This document shows, one piece after another, positions 8,446 to 17,189 of a DNA stretch of 64,000 bases (within the stretch, counting starts at the first letter, position 1; every line of letters starts with the position of its first letter). A program made the translations under genes and the position numbers. The stretch comes from Metabacillus sp. KUDC1714 (lineage in GTDB: Bacteria > Bacillota > Bacilli > Bacillales > Bacillaceae), in NCBI RefSeq assembly GCF_014217835.1, contig NZ_CP055263.1, positions 4,839,501-4,903,500 of the forward strand, given 5' to 3'. The notes below the pieces were generated by a model that was given only the letters and a program-made list of their open reading frames with translations, ran no database searches and was not told the DNA's origin.

Positions 8446-8874
8446 TTATGTTTCCACTTTTTTACTTACTTTTTCCAAAAGTTTGACCATTATTTGTGAC
8501 TCATCATCATTTAGAGATCCAAATATGTAATTAACCAAATCTCGATGGTTAGGCATGATTTTTTTCATTAAATAAATTCCATCTTCTGTTAACATCACAT
8601 GTATTACTCGTCGGTCATCAGGGCATGCATTTCGGTTTAATAAACCCTTCTGTTCTAATTTATCTATAACATAAGTCATGGAACCACTAGAAATTAGGAT
8701 GCTATTACCAATCTGCTGAATGGTTTGTTTCCCCTTAAGATAAAGCACCTCTAATACGGAAAATTCTGTAAGGTTTAGATTGTTTTTAATCATTTCCATT
8801 CTTATTCGCTCCTGGATTGCTTTGGTTGTTTGCATTAATATTAAATAGGGCTGGTTTGTACATTTTCCTTCCAT
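8446..8874 (-). CDS. mhqR: MarR family repressor, MhqR-like
   Basis: 143 residues of winged helix. FSVLEVLYLKGKQTIQQIG, SSGSMTYVIDKLEQKGLL and CPDDRRVIHVMLTEDG are the MarR DNA-binding helix and wing. MhqR of B. subtilis represses mhqA, mhqNOP and mhqED and is released by quinones; the genes downstream here are exactly those kinds. The ATG at 8874 is chosen because GGGAGGTGG ends seven bases before it. Three near-identical palindromes lie before this gene (8926), before mhqP (8415) and before the former mhqN (7971), which also indicates autoregulation. Confidence 0.88.
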   Translation of the reverse strand: MEGKCTNQPYLILMQTTKAIQERIRMEMIKNNLNLTEFSVLEVLYLKGKQTIQQIGNSILISSGSMTYVIDKLEQKGLLNRNACPDDRRVIHVMLTEDGIYLMKKIMPNHRDLVNYIFGSLNDDESQIMVKLLEKVSKKVET

Positions 8875-8925
8875 ATAACCACCTCCCAACAAGTAAATTC
8901 AAAATAAAATGTCTCAAATTTAAAT

Positions 8926-8941
8926 ATCTTGAATATGAGAT
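8926..8941. promoter_or_regulatory. Candidate MhqR operator 3 (autoregulation)
   Basis: ATCTTGAATATGAGAT, again ATCTT-N6-GAGAT, 52 bases upstream of the mhqR start codon. Confidence 0.6.
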
Positions 8942-9002
8942 AATTTTAATACTTTTATTTTTTTGTGTCAATAACCTTTTTATATTTGTGTATTTTTGTA
9001 TT

Positions 9003-9116
9003 TCATTTCTCAGAGGAGCTGAAACATTGGTGAATACCATCAATCCTGACATTTCGTTCGCCCTAGATGTAGGAGTTGCAGGACAAATTAAAGAAATCAA
9101 CGGGAAGATACATTAA
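9003..9116 (+). pseudogene. Fragment of an M42-type metallo-aminopeptidase gene
   Basis: The translation FLRGAETLVNTINPDISFAL then DVGVAG matches the zinc-binding core of M42 glutamyl aminopeptidases (LRGAxTxxxxIxPDIxxAxDVGIAGD). Nothing before or after continues the gene, and the frame ends at 9116. It lies back to back with the 3' end of LXG toxin 1 and suggests that deletions have taken place at this junction. Confidence 0.65.
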
Positions 9117-9118
9117 AA

Positions 9119-9166
9119 TAAAAAAGCCGATGATTCCTTAGCGTAGGAAAAATAGGCCTTTTTTAT
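9119..9166 (-). terminator. Terminator overlapping the end of LXG toxin 1
   Basis: On the minus strand AAAAAAGGCC and GGCTTTTTT enclose a smaller TTCCT/AGGAA stem. The hairpin includes the toxin stop codon, which supports a deletion that joined coding sequence directly to a terminator. Confidence 0.55.
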
Positions 9167-10934
9167 GTCGAAATTTGCTTAGCGTATGTTTTCCGCGTTT
9201 TGTTGGTAGGACCCCTTTTAATGCAGAATTTGATATGTCATCATAGACTCTTCTAAGTTCAATAATATCCCTTGCCAATAACTGTCTAGGATTCTCTATT
9301 CCTTTGGTACTTCTTGAAACTATACCATTAGGGCCTTTTATGGTATGACCGACCTTTGGAACATTTATAGCAGGAGCAGTATTTGGATCATAATTATCTA
9401 CTAATTTCTTCATTGCTGCTTTCTGCCCTGCATGATGGGCATCAAGTCCTTCTACTCCTTTAATATCCTTATATGCTCCAACTTGATATTTACCCGTACC
9501 CTTATTTACACCACTCCAAGTAAACTTCGATAAAACCCGTTCTAAAACCTTCTTAACCGCTTCAGTATCCATCACTTTAAACGGGATCTTTGTACCTTCA
9601 CCATTTAAACTGTAAGCCAAATTGTTATTATCATTCATTTCATTCAACAAAACGTGAATGCCGCCTCTTACCTCACCAACAACATAATTCATATGTGATT
9701 TTGTCTTTGAAGTTAGTTTATGAGCTTTATCAATCGTCTTCTCAAGAACCAAGTTCCGATCCTGTAAACTCGGTGTCTTAGACGCACGCACAATCGGCTT
9801 CGCTCCACCTACTAGAATACTAGCTAATCCTATACTACTTAACCAATGCTCTTTTGAAAAGCTTTCTTCTGGGTTTATCGCACCATTTCCAAGATCAAGA
9901 GTTCCCATGCTTATGTAATTGACAAAGTCATAGGGGGAATTCATTGCGACATGTGCTCTGTCTTCCATGCCTTGATACATTGTTTTAGCTGTGTCAAAAG
10001 ATCCTATAGTTAGGTAATGTCCAAAGTCGTATATGGAATCAAATTTCTTTTCGTTCCGAGCTTCTAGGCCATCCCAAAAGTCGTTTCCGATTTCTTTGAA
10101 ACTATGTATCGATTTTTCAATCGGGTTTAATTTTGCAAATTCTGCTTTTTCCCTTTCTCTAGTTTCGATCTCAGCTTCGATTTCTGCTTGTTGTTTTCGG
10201 ACCTCTTCTTGGTTCTTTTTGTATGCTAAATAATTGATTGTTTCTTGTTCAGCCTGTGCTTTTAATTGATACACGTCACTTGCTTTATAGGCTGCTGAAT
10301 TGAAATGAATCGGCGAGATCATGTTACCTTGACGAGATGCCTCAATTAATTGCTGAAAAAGAGTGATGACGTATTGCTCTTCACCTTCTGATAACTTATA
10401 TTCTGATGTTAAATCTTGATCAAGTTGATTGACAGCATCAATGGTGTCTTTTCGGTCTTTATCAGCTTTTTCAATATTGTCATCGAAGCTATTTGTTGAA
10501 AAGGCGTTAAGGGGTATGAGGTCATCAATCCGATTAAATATCTTTTGCAGCTCATCTTGTTGACTTGCGACCATTTCCTTATGGTTTCTTATGTGATGCG
10601 CCAGTTCATCTTCAAGAAATGGAAGGTGGACTACTGTATTTCCCGATAGATCCTTCTCGTCAGTACTTCCCTCAATTCCGTTTAAAAAAGCAATGTGTCG
10701 ATCTATAAGACGGAGCCATGCTTCTACAACATCGATTTGCGCACGGTAAAATCCCTTGATGGCATCAGCTCCCTTACCTTTGAACTGATCATCTAGATTT
10801 ACGATGTCATTGCATTTCCTTTTTACCTGTTCAAGCTGCTGTCTTAAATGATTGTATTCTTGTAGTCTAATTTTCATTGTATGTATAAATGGTTTAGAAG
10901 CTAGTACCTTCACAATTGTATTCTTCACCTCCAT
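9138..10934 (-). CDS. LXG-domain type VII secretion toxin 1 (HH-type nuclease tip, probably damaged end)
   Basis: Residues 8-210 form the LXG domain (coiled, IHTMKIRLQEY...VKRKCNDIVNLDDQFKG, LIDRHIAFLNGI) that targets such toxins to the type VII machinery. A linker and a conserved middle (SSIGLASILVGGAKPIVRA) follow. The tip starts near residue 480 and contains LDAHHAGQK, VPKVGHTIKGPNGIVSRS and RQLLARDIIELRRVY, a block seen in Bacillus polymorphic toxins with an HH-type nuclease fold. The last 30 residues (after SNSALK) run into a terminator and look unlike the family end, so the tip may be truncated. No immunity gene follows. By alignment with toxin 3, the real start may be GTG 10913. Confidence 0.82.
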   Translation of the reverse strand: MEVKNTIVKVLASKPFIHTMKIRLQEYNHLRQQLEQVKRKCNDIVNLDDQFKGKGADAIKGFYRAQIDVVEAWLRLIDRHIAFLNGIEGSTDEKDLSGNTVVHLPFLEDELAHHIRNHKEMVASQQDELQKIFNRIDDLIPLNAFSTNSFDDNIEKADKDRKDTIDAVNQLDQDLTSEYKLSEGEEQYVITLFQQLIEASRQGNMISPIHFNSAAYKASDVYQLKAQAEQETINYLAYKKNQEEVRKQQAEIEAEIETREREKAEFAKLNPIEKSIHSFKEIGNDFWDGLEARNEKKFDSIYDFGHYLTIGSFDTAKTMYQGMEDRAHVAMNSPYDFVNYISMGTLDLGNGAINPEESFSKEHWLSSIGLASILVGGAKPIVRASKTPSLQDRNLVLEKTIDKAHKLTSKTKSHMNYVVGEVRGGIHVLLNEMNDNNNLAYSLNGEGTKIPFKVMDTEAVKKVLERVLSKFTWSGVNKGTGKYQVGAYKDIKGVEGLDAHHAGQKAAMKKLVDNYDPNTAPAINVPKVGHTIKGPNGIVSRSTKGIENPRQLLARDIIELRRVYDDISNSALKGVLPTKRGKHTLSKFRHKKGLFFLR

Positions 10935-11230
10935 GTTTTCTACTTCCTATGTTGCACCAATGAAGTATTGATACATTTTTATGTAATAAATATTAGGATG
11001 CATTTTTTCTACTATTTACCAATATCATAGATTGTAAATTTAGTACATAAATTAAACGATTTCATTAATGAAATCAGGAATATTCACCAAAGAAAGATAT
11101 TTCCTACCGTACAAAATTCCTATTTTGTGAAGTAACTTAGAAATTCATCCTCTATATATAAAAAAAGATTAAATTTAAAAAACTACATGTTTAATTCCTT
11201 TCAAGTAAATTATTGAAATCATATTAAAAA
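10935..11230. other. AT-rich leader region upstream of LXG toxin 1
   Basis: No open frame with a ribosome site. The small WXG100-like partner genes that often precede LXG genes (DUF5082/DUF5344 types) are not present. Confidence 0.5.
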
Positions 11231-11254
11231 AGGTACACCATTATCGGTATACCT
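11231..11254 (-). terminator. Terminator downstream of the sigma-54 activator gene
   Basis: AGGT-AC-ACC and GGT-AT-ACCT pair around ATTATC; on the minus strand the stem is followed by TTTTTTAAT. Confidence 0.55.
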
Positions 11255-11347
11255 TGAATAAATATATTTTTGAATTAGACGCTAACTTCCTTCTTAATAT
11301 TCTCTTCTCTAACCAATTTTTTCAATTTCCGGAAGTAAAGGGACGCT

Positions 11348-13111
11348 TCACAACCCATACTTCCTCATTTTAAGATACAGCGTATTGCGACTAATCTTCA
11401 ATATCCTCGCAGCTTTGCTTATATTCCATCCAGCAGATGTTAGTGCTTGGGTGATGGCCTCTTTTTCCGTCTGTCCGAGTGAAGACGGCTTTTTTTCTAC
11501 AATTGCTAATTGCTGAGTTTGCTGTTCATACACATCTTCAAAGTGTAAATCATCCGCCTTAATCTCGTTTCCTACGGCCAAAAAGGAGGCTTGGATGAGG
11601 ACACTTTTAAGTTCTCTGATGTTTCCTGGCCAATGATAGGCGAGGATTTTTTGCTTTGCTTCATCCGATAACGAGACTGATGAATGGTCTAATGTATTAA
11701 TGAAATGCTCGGTTAATTCAAGGATGTCGGTTCTGTCTTTCAGCGGCGGGAGGGTAATAAAAATCCCTTTAAGCCGGTAGTACAAGTCCTCTCGAAAGCG
11801 TCCTGCTTTAATTTCTTCACGTAAGTTTTTGTTTGTAGCCGCGATAACCCTTGTGTTAATCGGGATGACTTTGACACCGCCGACTCGTGTAACAATACTT
11901 TCTTGTAAGACACGGAGTAAAGCCGCTTGGGCCTTTAAGGACATATCGCCAATTTCGTCGAGAAAGATAGTTCCGCCGTTTGCTGCTTCAAATTTGCCTG
12001 GAGATCCTTTGTGATTCGCCCCTGTAAATGCCCCCTTTTCGTAGCCAAATAACTCACTTTCGATAAGATTTTCTGGGATCGCGCTACAATTCACAGCGAC
12101 AAATGGTTTCCCGAAACGTGAGCCATGGCTATGTAATGATTGTGCAATAAGTTCCTTTCCTGTTCCACTTTTCCCGTAAATAATGACAGGGTAATCAAAA
12201 ACAGCCGCCTTTTTTATCATGTTTCGAACCTTTTCTATTTTTGGACAAGAGCCAATGATATCTGAGGTGCTGTATAGTTTTTTTGCCGTCTCGTCCTTCT
12301 TGTTCGCTTTGTTTAAAGAGACAACGGAGCTGTAAACTTTTTGTGATTGATCAGAGATGACCTCAACCGAATAACCTTTTGCGACATGAAACTCATCCCC
12401 GATACAATCTTCTCCTAAGATAAAACGGGCTGATTGATTGGCACGAATAATCGTATTTTCACGGTCAAGGGTAAGAAGCGGAACGGTTGATAAGTTTGAT
12501 GTTAGCTCAAGTTCTTTTAATGCTAACACCTTTTCTTGCTTAGTCTTGTCAAGAAGTAGCCGGGTCTGTATATTTTCGGCCATCATCGTTGTTAAGGAAA
12601 TCGTAAAAGGGTGATACATCTCTTTTTTTGCACTAATATTAATCGCACCAATTAACTCTCCAGTTGGAGAATAAATGGGGCTTGCTGCACAGGTAAGAAA
12701 GTGATTTTTCACGTAGAAATGGTGCTCAGCGTGCGTAATGATTGGTTTCTTTTCGTAGATAGCGAGTCCCATTGCATTGGTGCCTTTTCTTTTTTCAGAC
12801 CAATTGGAACCAACTGGCAAATAATCGATTGCCTCATTACTATCCAGATGGCCTACTTTGTGAATAATGGTTCCATTCCGATCAACAATCACCGTGACGA
12901 GTCCTTGGGAGTGTATGGCAGGATAAAGGTTTTCTAAAATTAATGTTGCGTGCCGAATCATCGACTGATTTTCAGTTAATACCTCCTGTAAGGCACTACC
13001 AGTTAAAATTGAGTCATCCATAGGGTCGGAGGGTGAAAGTCCAAAGTGTTGACAGCGCTTCCAAGAACGGTCGATTATATCAACCCGCTCGACAAGGTTC
13101 TCGAGTGGCAT
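11348..13111 (-). CDS. Sigma-54-dependent activator, AcoR-like (GAF-PAS-AAA+-Fis)
   Basis: 587 residues. The N-terminal part (about 60-185) is a GAF sensor, then a PAS-like stretch (200-260). The AAA+ domain has Walker A GKSGTGKE, the sigma-54 contact loop EKGAFTGA, Walker B GGTIFLDEIGDM and the arginine-finger region. The C-terminal Fis helix-turn-helix includes WNISKAARILKISRNTLYLKM. Such proteins bind upstream sites and open sigma-54 holoenzyme complexes. It is transcribed away from the formaldehyde dehydrogenase gene, and the 238-base gap holds a sigma-54 promoter and a strong inverted repeat, so it almost certainly activates that operon, perhaps on sensing an aldehyde or alcohol (inference). 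Base composition looks richer in GC than the surroundings. Confidence 0.93.
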   Translation of the reverse strand: MPLENLVERVDIIDRSWKRCQHFGLSPSDPMDDSILTGSALQEVLTENQSMIRHATLILENLYPAIHSQGLVTVIVDRNGTIIHKVGHLDSNEAIDYLPVGSNWSEKRKGTNAMGLAIYEKKPIITHAEHHFYVKNHFLTCAASPIYSPTGELIGAINISAKKEMYHPFTISLTTMMAENIQTRLLLDKTKQEKVLALKELELTSNLSTVPLLTLDRENTIIRANQSARFILGEDCIGDEFHVAKGYSVEVISDQSQKVYSSVVSLNKANKKDETAKKLYSTSDIIGSCPKIEKVRNMIKKAAVFDYPVIIYGKSGTGKELIAQSLHSHGSRFGKPFVAVNCSAIPENLIESELFGYEKGAFTGANHKGSPGKFEAANGGTIFLDEIGDMSLKAQAALLRVLQESIVTRVGGVKVIPINTRVIAATNKNLREEIKAGRFREDLYYRLKGIFITLPPLKDRTDILELTEHFINTLDHSSVSLSDEAKQKILAYHWPGNIRELKSVLIQASFLAVGNEIKADDLHFEDVYEQQTQQLAIVEKKPSSLGQTEKEAITQALTSAGWNISKAARILKISRNTLYLKMRKYGL

Positions 13112-13160
13112 TTGCTTGTCCCCCTTTAAATAGTAACGTTTACTCTAAGTCTATTATACT

Positions 13161-13182
13161 ACTTGGACAAATATTTCCAAGT
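13161..13182. promoter_or_regulatory. Secondary inverted repeat in the divergent promoter region
   Basis: ACTTGGA and TCCAAGT separated by eight bases. It sits 50 bases before the activator start codon and could be part of its own promoter control or a weak activator site. Confidence 0.4.
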
Positions 13183-13189
13183 TTAAATG

Positions 13190-13218
13190 AACAACTGTCC
13201 TAAAATAGGACAGTTGTT
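13190..13218. promoter_or_regulatory. Likely upstream activating sequence (13-bp arms)
   Basis: AACAACTGTCCTA and its exact reverse complement TAGGACAGTTGTT are separated by AAA. The centre is about 83 bases upstream of the -24 element, a usual distance for an enhancer-binding protein. There is no T-run, so it is unlikely to be a terminator. Confidence 0.75.
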
Positions 13219-13284
13219 GTTCAGAAAATAAGCAGGTTTAATAACCACTCATCATAATAAGGGCTTTAAACAAAAGTTTAAATC

Positions 13285-13301
13285 TTGGCACACTTCTTGC
13301 A
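13285..13301 (+). promoter_or_regulatory. Sigma-54 (-24/-12) promoter
   Basis: TTGGCAC-ACTTC-TTGCA fits the consensus TGGCAC-N5-TTGC at every conserved position; GG is at 13287-13288 and GC at 13299-13300. Transcription would start near 13312, 38 bases before the dehydrogenase ATG. Confidence 0.9.
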
Positions 13302-13349
13302 AGATGTAAGGTGAACAACCTAACATTTATCTTAAGGGGGAATTGCAAA

Positions 13350-14564
13350 ATGAGTGGAAACAGAGCAGTCGCGTATATGAAACCAGGTAAGGTGGAAATC
13401 CAGGACATAGGTTATCCCGATTTAGTATTAAGAGATGGCCCAGGTGTTAATCCACTGAATGTTGGTCGTAAATGTAATCATGGTGTGATTTTAAAAGTTG
13501 TCACAACGAACATTTGTGGAAGCGATCAACATATGGTGCGCGGAAGAACGACCGCTCCAACTGGACTTGTTCTTGGACATGAAATTACAGGTGAAGTCAT
13601 TGAAGTTGGAAGTGATGTTGAGTTCATTAAAAAAGGCGATCTTGTATCTGTGCCATTTAATATTGCTTGTGGACGCTGTCGTAGTTGTAAAGAGCGTGAC
13701 ACTCATATTTGTGAAAATGTAAATCCTGATCGTCCGGGTTCAGCGTATGGCTATGTTGATATGGGCGGATGGGTCGGAGGTCAGTCTGAATATGTTATGG
13801 TTCCGTATGCTGATTTCCAATTATTAAAATTCCCAGATAAGGATCAGGCAATGGAAAAAATAAAAGATTTGACAATGCTCTCAGATATTTTCCCAACAGG
13901 TTATCACGGTGCAGTCAGTGCTGGGGTCAAACCAGGTTCGACGGTTTATATTGCTGGAGCAGGTCCAGTTGGGTTAGCAGCAGCGCACTCAGCCCAATTA
14001 CTCGGTGCAGCTGTTGTCATTGTCGGTGACCTGAATGGGGAGCGGCTTCAACAAGCAAAAAGCTTTGGATGTGAAACCGTAAACCTTCGTGAATATCCGG
14101 ATCTTGGTGAGCAAATTGAACAAATTTTAGGGGTTCCTGAAGTTGACTGCGCCGTTGACTGCGTGGGATTTGAAGCGTCAGGACATGGAGCAAATGCAGG
14201 GGAAGCGCCGGCAACCGTACTTAATTCAATTATGACCGTAACACGTGCTGGCGGGAGACTTGGTATTCCAGGGCTTTATGTAACAGGGGATCCTGGTGGA
14301 ATTGATGAAGATGCACGAATCGGGACATTAAAGGTGCGTCTTGGCCTTGGTTGGGCAAAAGCACATACCTTTGTAACCGGGCAAACTCCTGTGATGAAAT
14401 ACCACCGTGACTTAATGGCAGCGATTTTAAGTGGAAGAGCACAAATTGCGAAAGCCGTAAATGCAACCGTTATTTCTTTAGAAGATGCGCCAAGAGGGTA
14501 CCAAGAGTTTGATCAAGGTGCAGCGAGAAAGTATGTAATTGACCCTCATGGACTTGTAAAATAG
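13350..14564 (+). CDS. fdhA: Glutathione-independent formaldehyde dehydrogenase (zinc-dependent ADH family)
   Basis: 404 residues of medium-chain dehydrogenase. The catalytic zinc site is in TTNICGSDQHMVRGR and GLVLGHEITG; the structural zinc loop CGRCRSCKERDTHIC has four cysteines; the NAD fold begins VYIAGAGPVGLAAA. The long extra loop PDRPGSAYGYVDMGGWVGGQ and the late GIPGLYVTGDPGG block are specific to the formaldehyde dismutase/dehydrogenase branch, which oxidises formaldehyde to formate without glutathione. I chose ATG 13350, nine bases after AAGGGGG; the frame extends to 13311 but that part lies within the promoter leader. Twelve bases separate it from the aquaporin gene. Confidence 0.92.
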   Translation: MSGNRAVAYMKPGKVEIQDIGYPDLVLRDGPGVNPLNVGRKCNHGVILKVVTTNICGSDQHMVRGRTTAPTGLVLGHEITGEVIEVGSDVEFIKKGDLVSVPFNIACGRCRSCKERDTHICENVNPDRPGSAYGYVDMGGWVGGQSEYVMVPYADFQLLKFPDKDQAMEKIKDLTMLSDIFPTGYHGAVSAGVKPGSTVYIAGAGPVGLAAAHSAQLLGAAVVIVGDLNGERLQQAKSFGCETVNLREYPDLGEQIEQILGVPEVDCAVDCVGFEASGHGANAGEAPATVLNSIMTVTRAGGRLGIPGLYVTGDPGGIDEDARIGTLKVRLGLGWAKAHTFVTGQTPVMKYHRDLMAAILSGRAQIAKAVNATVISLEDAPRGYQEFDQGAARKYVIDPHGLVK

Positions 14565-14576
14565 AGGAGGTCTGTC

Positions 14577-15332
14577 ATGGAACCCCCAGTTCTGTTCAAA
14601 CGATGTGTGGCTGAAAGTATTGGAACTGCCTTACTCGTACTCATTGGTGCTGGAACAGCGGCGTTTAATGGCGTCATTACAGCAAGTAATAATGCGGCGA
14701 CGACGCTTGCGGATATCGGTGTGATAAGTGTTGCCTTTGCGATTGTGGTCATGGCGATGATTTTTACAATTGGAAGAATCTCTGGTTGTCATATAAATCC
14801 TGCCGTTACAATTGGTTTAGCAGTCACCGGTCACTTTGCTTGGAAAGAGGTTCCCGCGTACCTCATCGCTCAGTGTGTTGGCGGTATCATCGGTGCAATG
14901 GCGATTGTTGCTGTTCTTGGAATGGATGGTCTTCACCTTGGAGGGTTAGGTGCAACATCACTTGGTTCAAGTACAGGCTATGTACAGGGGATGGTTGTGG
15001 AAGCGATCGCAGCATTTGTACTTATGTTTGTGATTATGGGGATTGCTGTTGATTCGGACGCCCCGGTAAACTGGGCAGGGCTTGTGATTGGATTGACGGT
15101 AGGAGGACTTATCATGTTAACAGCTGGGGCAACTGGAGCTTCGTTTAACCCCGCTCGAACATTTGGTCCCTATGTGATTAATAGTTTAGCAGGTGGTAAT
15201 ATTAGCTGGGCACAGTTTCCCGTTTATGTGATTGGACCGATTATCGGTGCGATTGGGGGAGCGGTTGCTTATAAAGGGTTAACAACAAAGCCGCAGGTGG
15301 TGGGTTCTGACCCCCACTCTGTTAAAGTGTGA
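14577..15332 (+). CDS. Aquaporin/glycerol facilitator family (MIP) channel
   Basis: 251 residues, six membrane segments. The two half-helix signatures are present as SGCHINPAVTIGLA and GASFNPARTFGPYV, so the pore-forming NPA boxes are intact. AGAGGAGG precedes the ATG and the gap to fdhA is only 12 bases, so both are made from the sigma-54 promoter. A channel that passes small neutral solutes beside a formaldehyde dehydrogenase suggests uptake or release of an alcohol, diol or aldehyde; the substrate is inference. The position of the gene in the operon is the main functional clue. Confidence 0.9.
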   Translation: MEPPVLFKRCVAESIGTALLVLIGAGTAAFNGVITASNNAATTLADIGVISVAFAIVVMAMIFTIGRISGCHINPAVTIGLAVTGHFAWKEVPAYLIAQCVGGIIGAMAIVAVLGMDGLHLGGLGATSLGSSTGYVQGMVVEAIAAFVLMFVIMGIAVDSDAPVNWAGLVIGLTVGGLIMLTAGATGASFNPARTFGPYVINSLAGGNISWAQFPVYVIGPIIGAIGGAVAYKGLTTKPQVVGSDPHSVKV

Positions 15333-15491
15333 AGCGTTAAAGTATTTGAGAAGTGTGGGAAAGTTCGAAACTGGTGAAAAAGTACCGTTTATAATTAGTC
15401 AATTTTAGTTAAGGGCAATTTAGGTTCAAAACTTAAATCTAATGAATTCTATCACTAAAGGGGGAAAACCTTTGCAGTTTTCTCCTATTTA

Positions 15492-15726
15492 TTACGATAC
15501 TAAAGCTGCAATTCTTTTAATATTGACTGCTATTACAGCTAATTTTGATTGCTTAGACACACCTAATAGGTCATACTCCCTAACTCGAGATAGACCATAA
15601 CCTTTTGAGCTCTGCATTTTCCCCTTCAATATAAGCTCTTTTTTTATACTTTTCTACGAACTCCTTAGTTTTTTGGTTCTGAGAAATTTCATGAAATTCT
15701 GTTGTGTTTAAGGTATTTTCTTGTGT
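15492..15726 (-). pseudogene. Remnant of an IS1182-family transposase (C-terminal end)
   Basis: On the minus strand the pieces NTTEFHEISQNQKTKEFVEK, YKKRAYIEGENAELKR and, after a frameshift, LLGVSKQSKLAVIAVNIKRI are the conserved end of DDE transposases of the IS1182 group. The frame breaks after LKRLWSISS. The rest of the element is gone. It fills most of the otherwise gene-free stretch 15333-15908. Confidence 0.7.
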
Positions 15727-15789
15727 GAAAATTGTATAAAATGAATTAAAACCCTAACTTTTTCAGCTTTTTTCTCCCAAACAAAAAAA

Positions 15790-15824
15790 CACTCACCAAC
15801 ATTGATATACCAACATTTGTGAGT
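15790..15824 (-). terminator. Terminator downstream of the NucS-like gene
   Basis: ACTCAC and GTGAGT bracket a longer imperfect stem; read on the minus strand it runs into TGTTTTTTTG. Confidence 0.6.
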
Positions 15825-15908
15825 ATTTTATCTTTTTATAATTAAATCGTTTTCATCTAAAGTTACCGCTGGTCGGGGTCGAACCTCATAAAGTAAAAAT
15901 GTATATAA

Positions 15909-16889
15909 TTACTCACTATTTTCCATTATTGCATTCATATAATCTTCACGAATTTTAGATAATGACTTCCCACTATCTTTATGTATTGCAAAAACATACG
16001 TTTGAATGCTGGACCAACCGTACAGTTCTTTTAACCATTTTTGCATGGATAATTCAACATCGTTAGCAAGTACATTACCATTTTTTAATAGCGTTGCCTC
16101 TTCACTACGGTCTTTTGCAAGGATGGTGTCTCCAGCTTTGACCACACCCCACTCAATCATCGTATCAATCTTTGGTAGGTTTCTGCGTGATAGTTTTTTT
16201 CCTGTTTTCTTTAATGCAGTAGTTTTCTCTAAGAAATCAACATAATAATCATTGTAGTCATTTAACGGTAATACCTTTTCGACGTTTATATAAACATTAC
16301 CATTTATTTTATAAGGAATTAGTTTATAGCAACTTATATTAACACCATTACTATTTAACCATGCAACTGCGGAAAGGGTTTGTTCATCGAATTCAGAGGC
16401 CACTAAGATAACCTTTTGGTTCTTATTAAAATTAGCTTCGGCTCCATTTACATGTAAAAACTCTGTTAGCTTTCGATTTCCTAATTCCGTACTTGTCAAA
16501 GATTCATTTTCGAATTCAGTACGGTATTTTTCTATATAAGGTGCATAAATTTTGTTTACAAGATCTTCAGGATCTTCAATAGTTGCATAACTGGCTGCAT
16601 ATCGTATCGCTTGAAATTCAAATGCTTCTTTACGTGATTCGATATCTTTACGGTCTCTTTTGATTTCAATTAGAACGATATTCCCGTTGTTATCGACTGC
16701 AGTGAGATCACTTCTTCCATAGTGGGTATTTCTAACCTGTCGACCTACAATTAACATTGATTCTTCTTCATCACATACCATGTCGATATTGCATCTTAAT
16801 AATTCTTCAATATCGTTTTCCAGCATTTTTAGTTCTGAAAAAGTGACTGCATCAACTTTTATGGCTTTGTTTTCTTGAATGTTGTACAT
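15909..16889 (-). CDS. NucS-like PD-(D/E)XK nuclease with RAMA/DUF4357-like C-terminal domain
   Basis: 326 residues. The nuclease core has GRSDLTAVDNNGNIVLIEIK, giving the D...E-x-K metal site of the restriction-endonuclease fold as in NucS/DUF91 proteins. Residues 235-320 (WGVVKAGDTILAK, EEATLLKNGNVLAND, YGWSSIQTYVFAIHKDSGKS) resemble the RAMA/DUF4357 domain linked to restriction-modification and DNA-binding proteins. No methylase or helicase stands next to it, so its target is unknown. A truncated near-identical copy lies at 28228-28794, including the same 145-base upstream region. Start ATG 16889. Confidence 0.8.
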   Translation of the reverse strand: MYNIQENKAIKVDAVTFSELKMLENDIEELLRCNIDMVCDEEESMLIVGRQVRNTHYGRSDLTAVDNNGNIVLIEIKRDRKDIESRKEAFEFQAIRYAASYATIEDPEDLVNKIYAPYIEKYRTEFENESLTSTELGNRKLTEFLHVNGAEANFNKNQKVILVASEFDEQTLSAVAWLNSNGVNISCYKLIPYKINGNVYINVEKVLPLNDYNDYYVDFLEKTTALKKTGKKLSRRNLPKIDTMIEWGVVKAGDTILAKDRSEEATLLKNGNVLANDVELSMQKWLKELYGWSSIQTYVFAIHKDSGKSLSKIREDYMNAIMENSE

Positions 16890-17189
16890 GATATAGAAAC
16901 CTCACATTTATATAATAAGAAATCTTAAATAACCATGAATAAATAAAATGAAAAGTTGTGTAATGAAAAGTAATATCTATTGGGTACGAAACAGGGCAAT
17001 AGAGTTATGATGATTGTTTTTCCACGAATTTTAAACAATAGCTTGATTGCTTTAGTACCAATGGTCTCTTTTTCCCCTTTCATTCATTTTCTCTTCGGTT
17101 ATCTATCTTTATACTCCTTTAAAAAGGGAATCAATAAATTCAATTTAATATTTAGCTGGAGTTTCTTTTTTTTGCTTTTCAATCATTGA

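Noticed and set aside
16980..17189. Plus-strand frame of 69 codons with hydrophobic segments
   Set aside because: Lies in AT-rich DNA with a poor start; the corresponding region of the duplicated block does not keep the frame.
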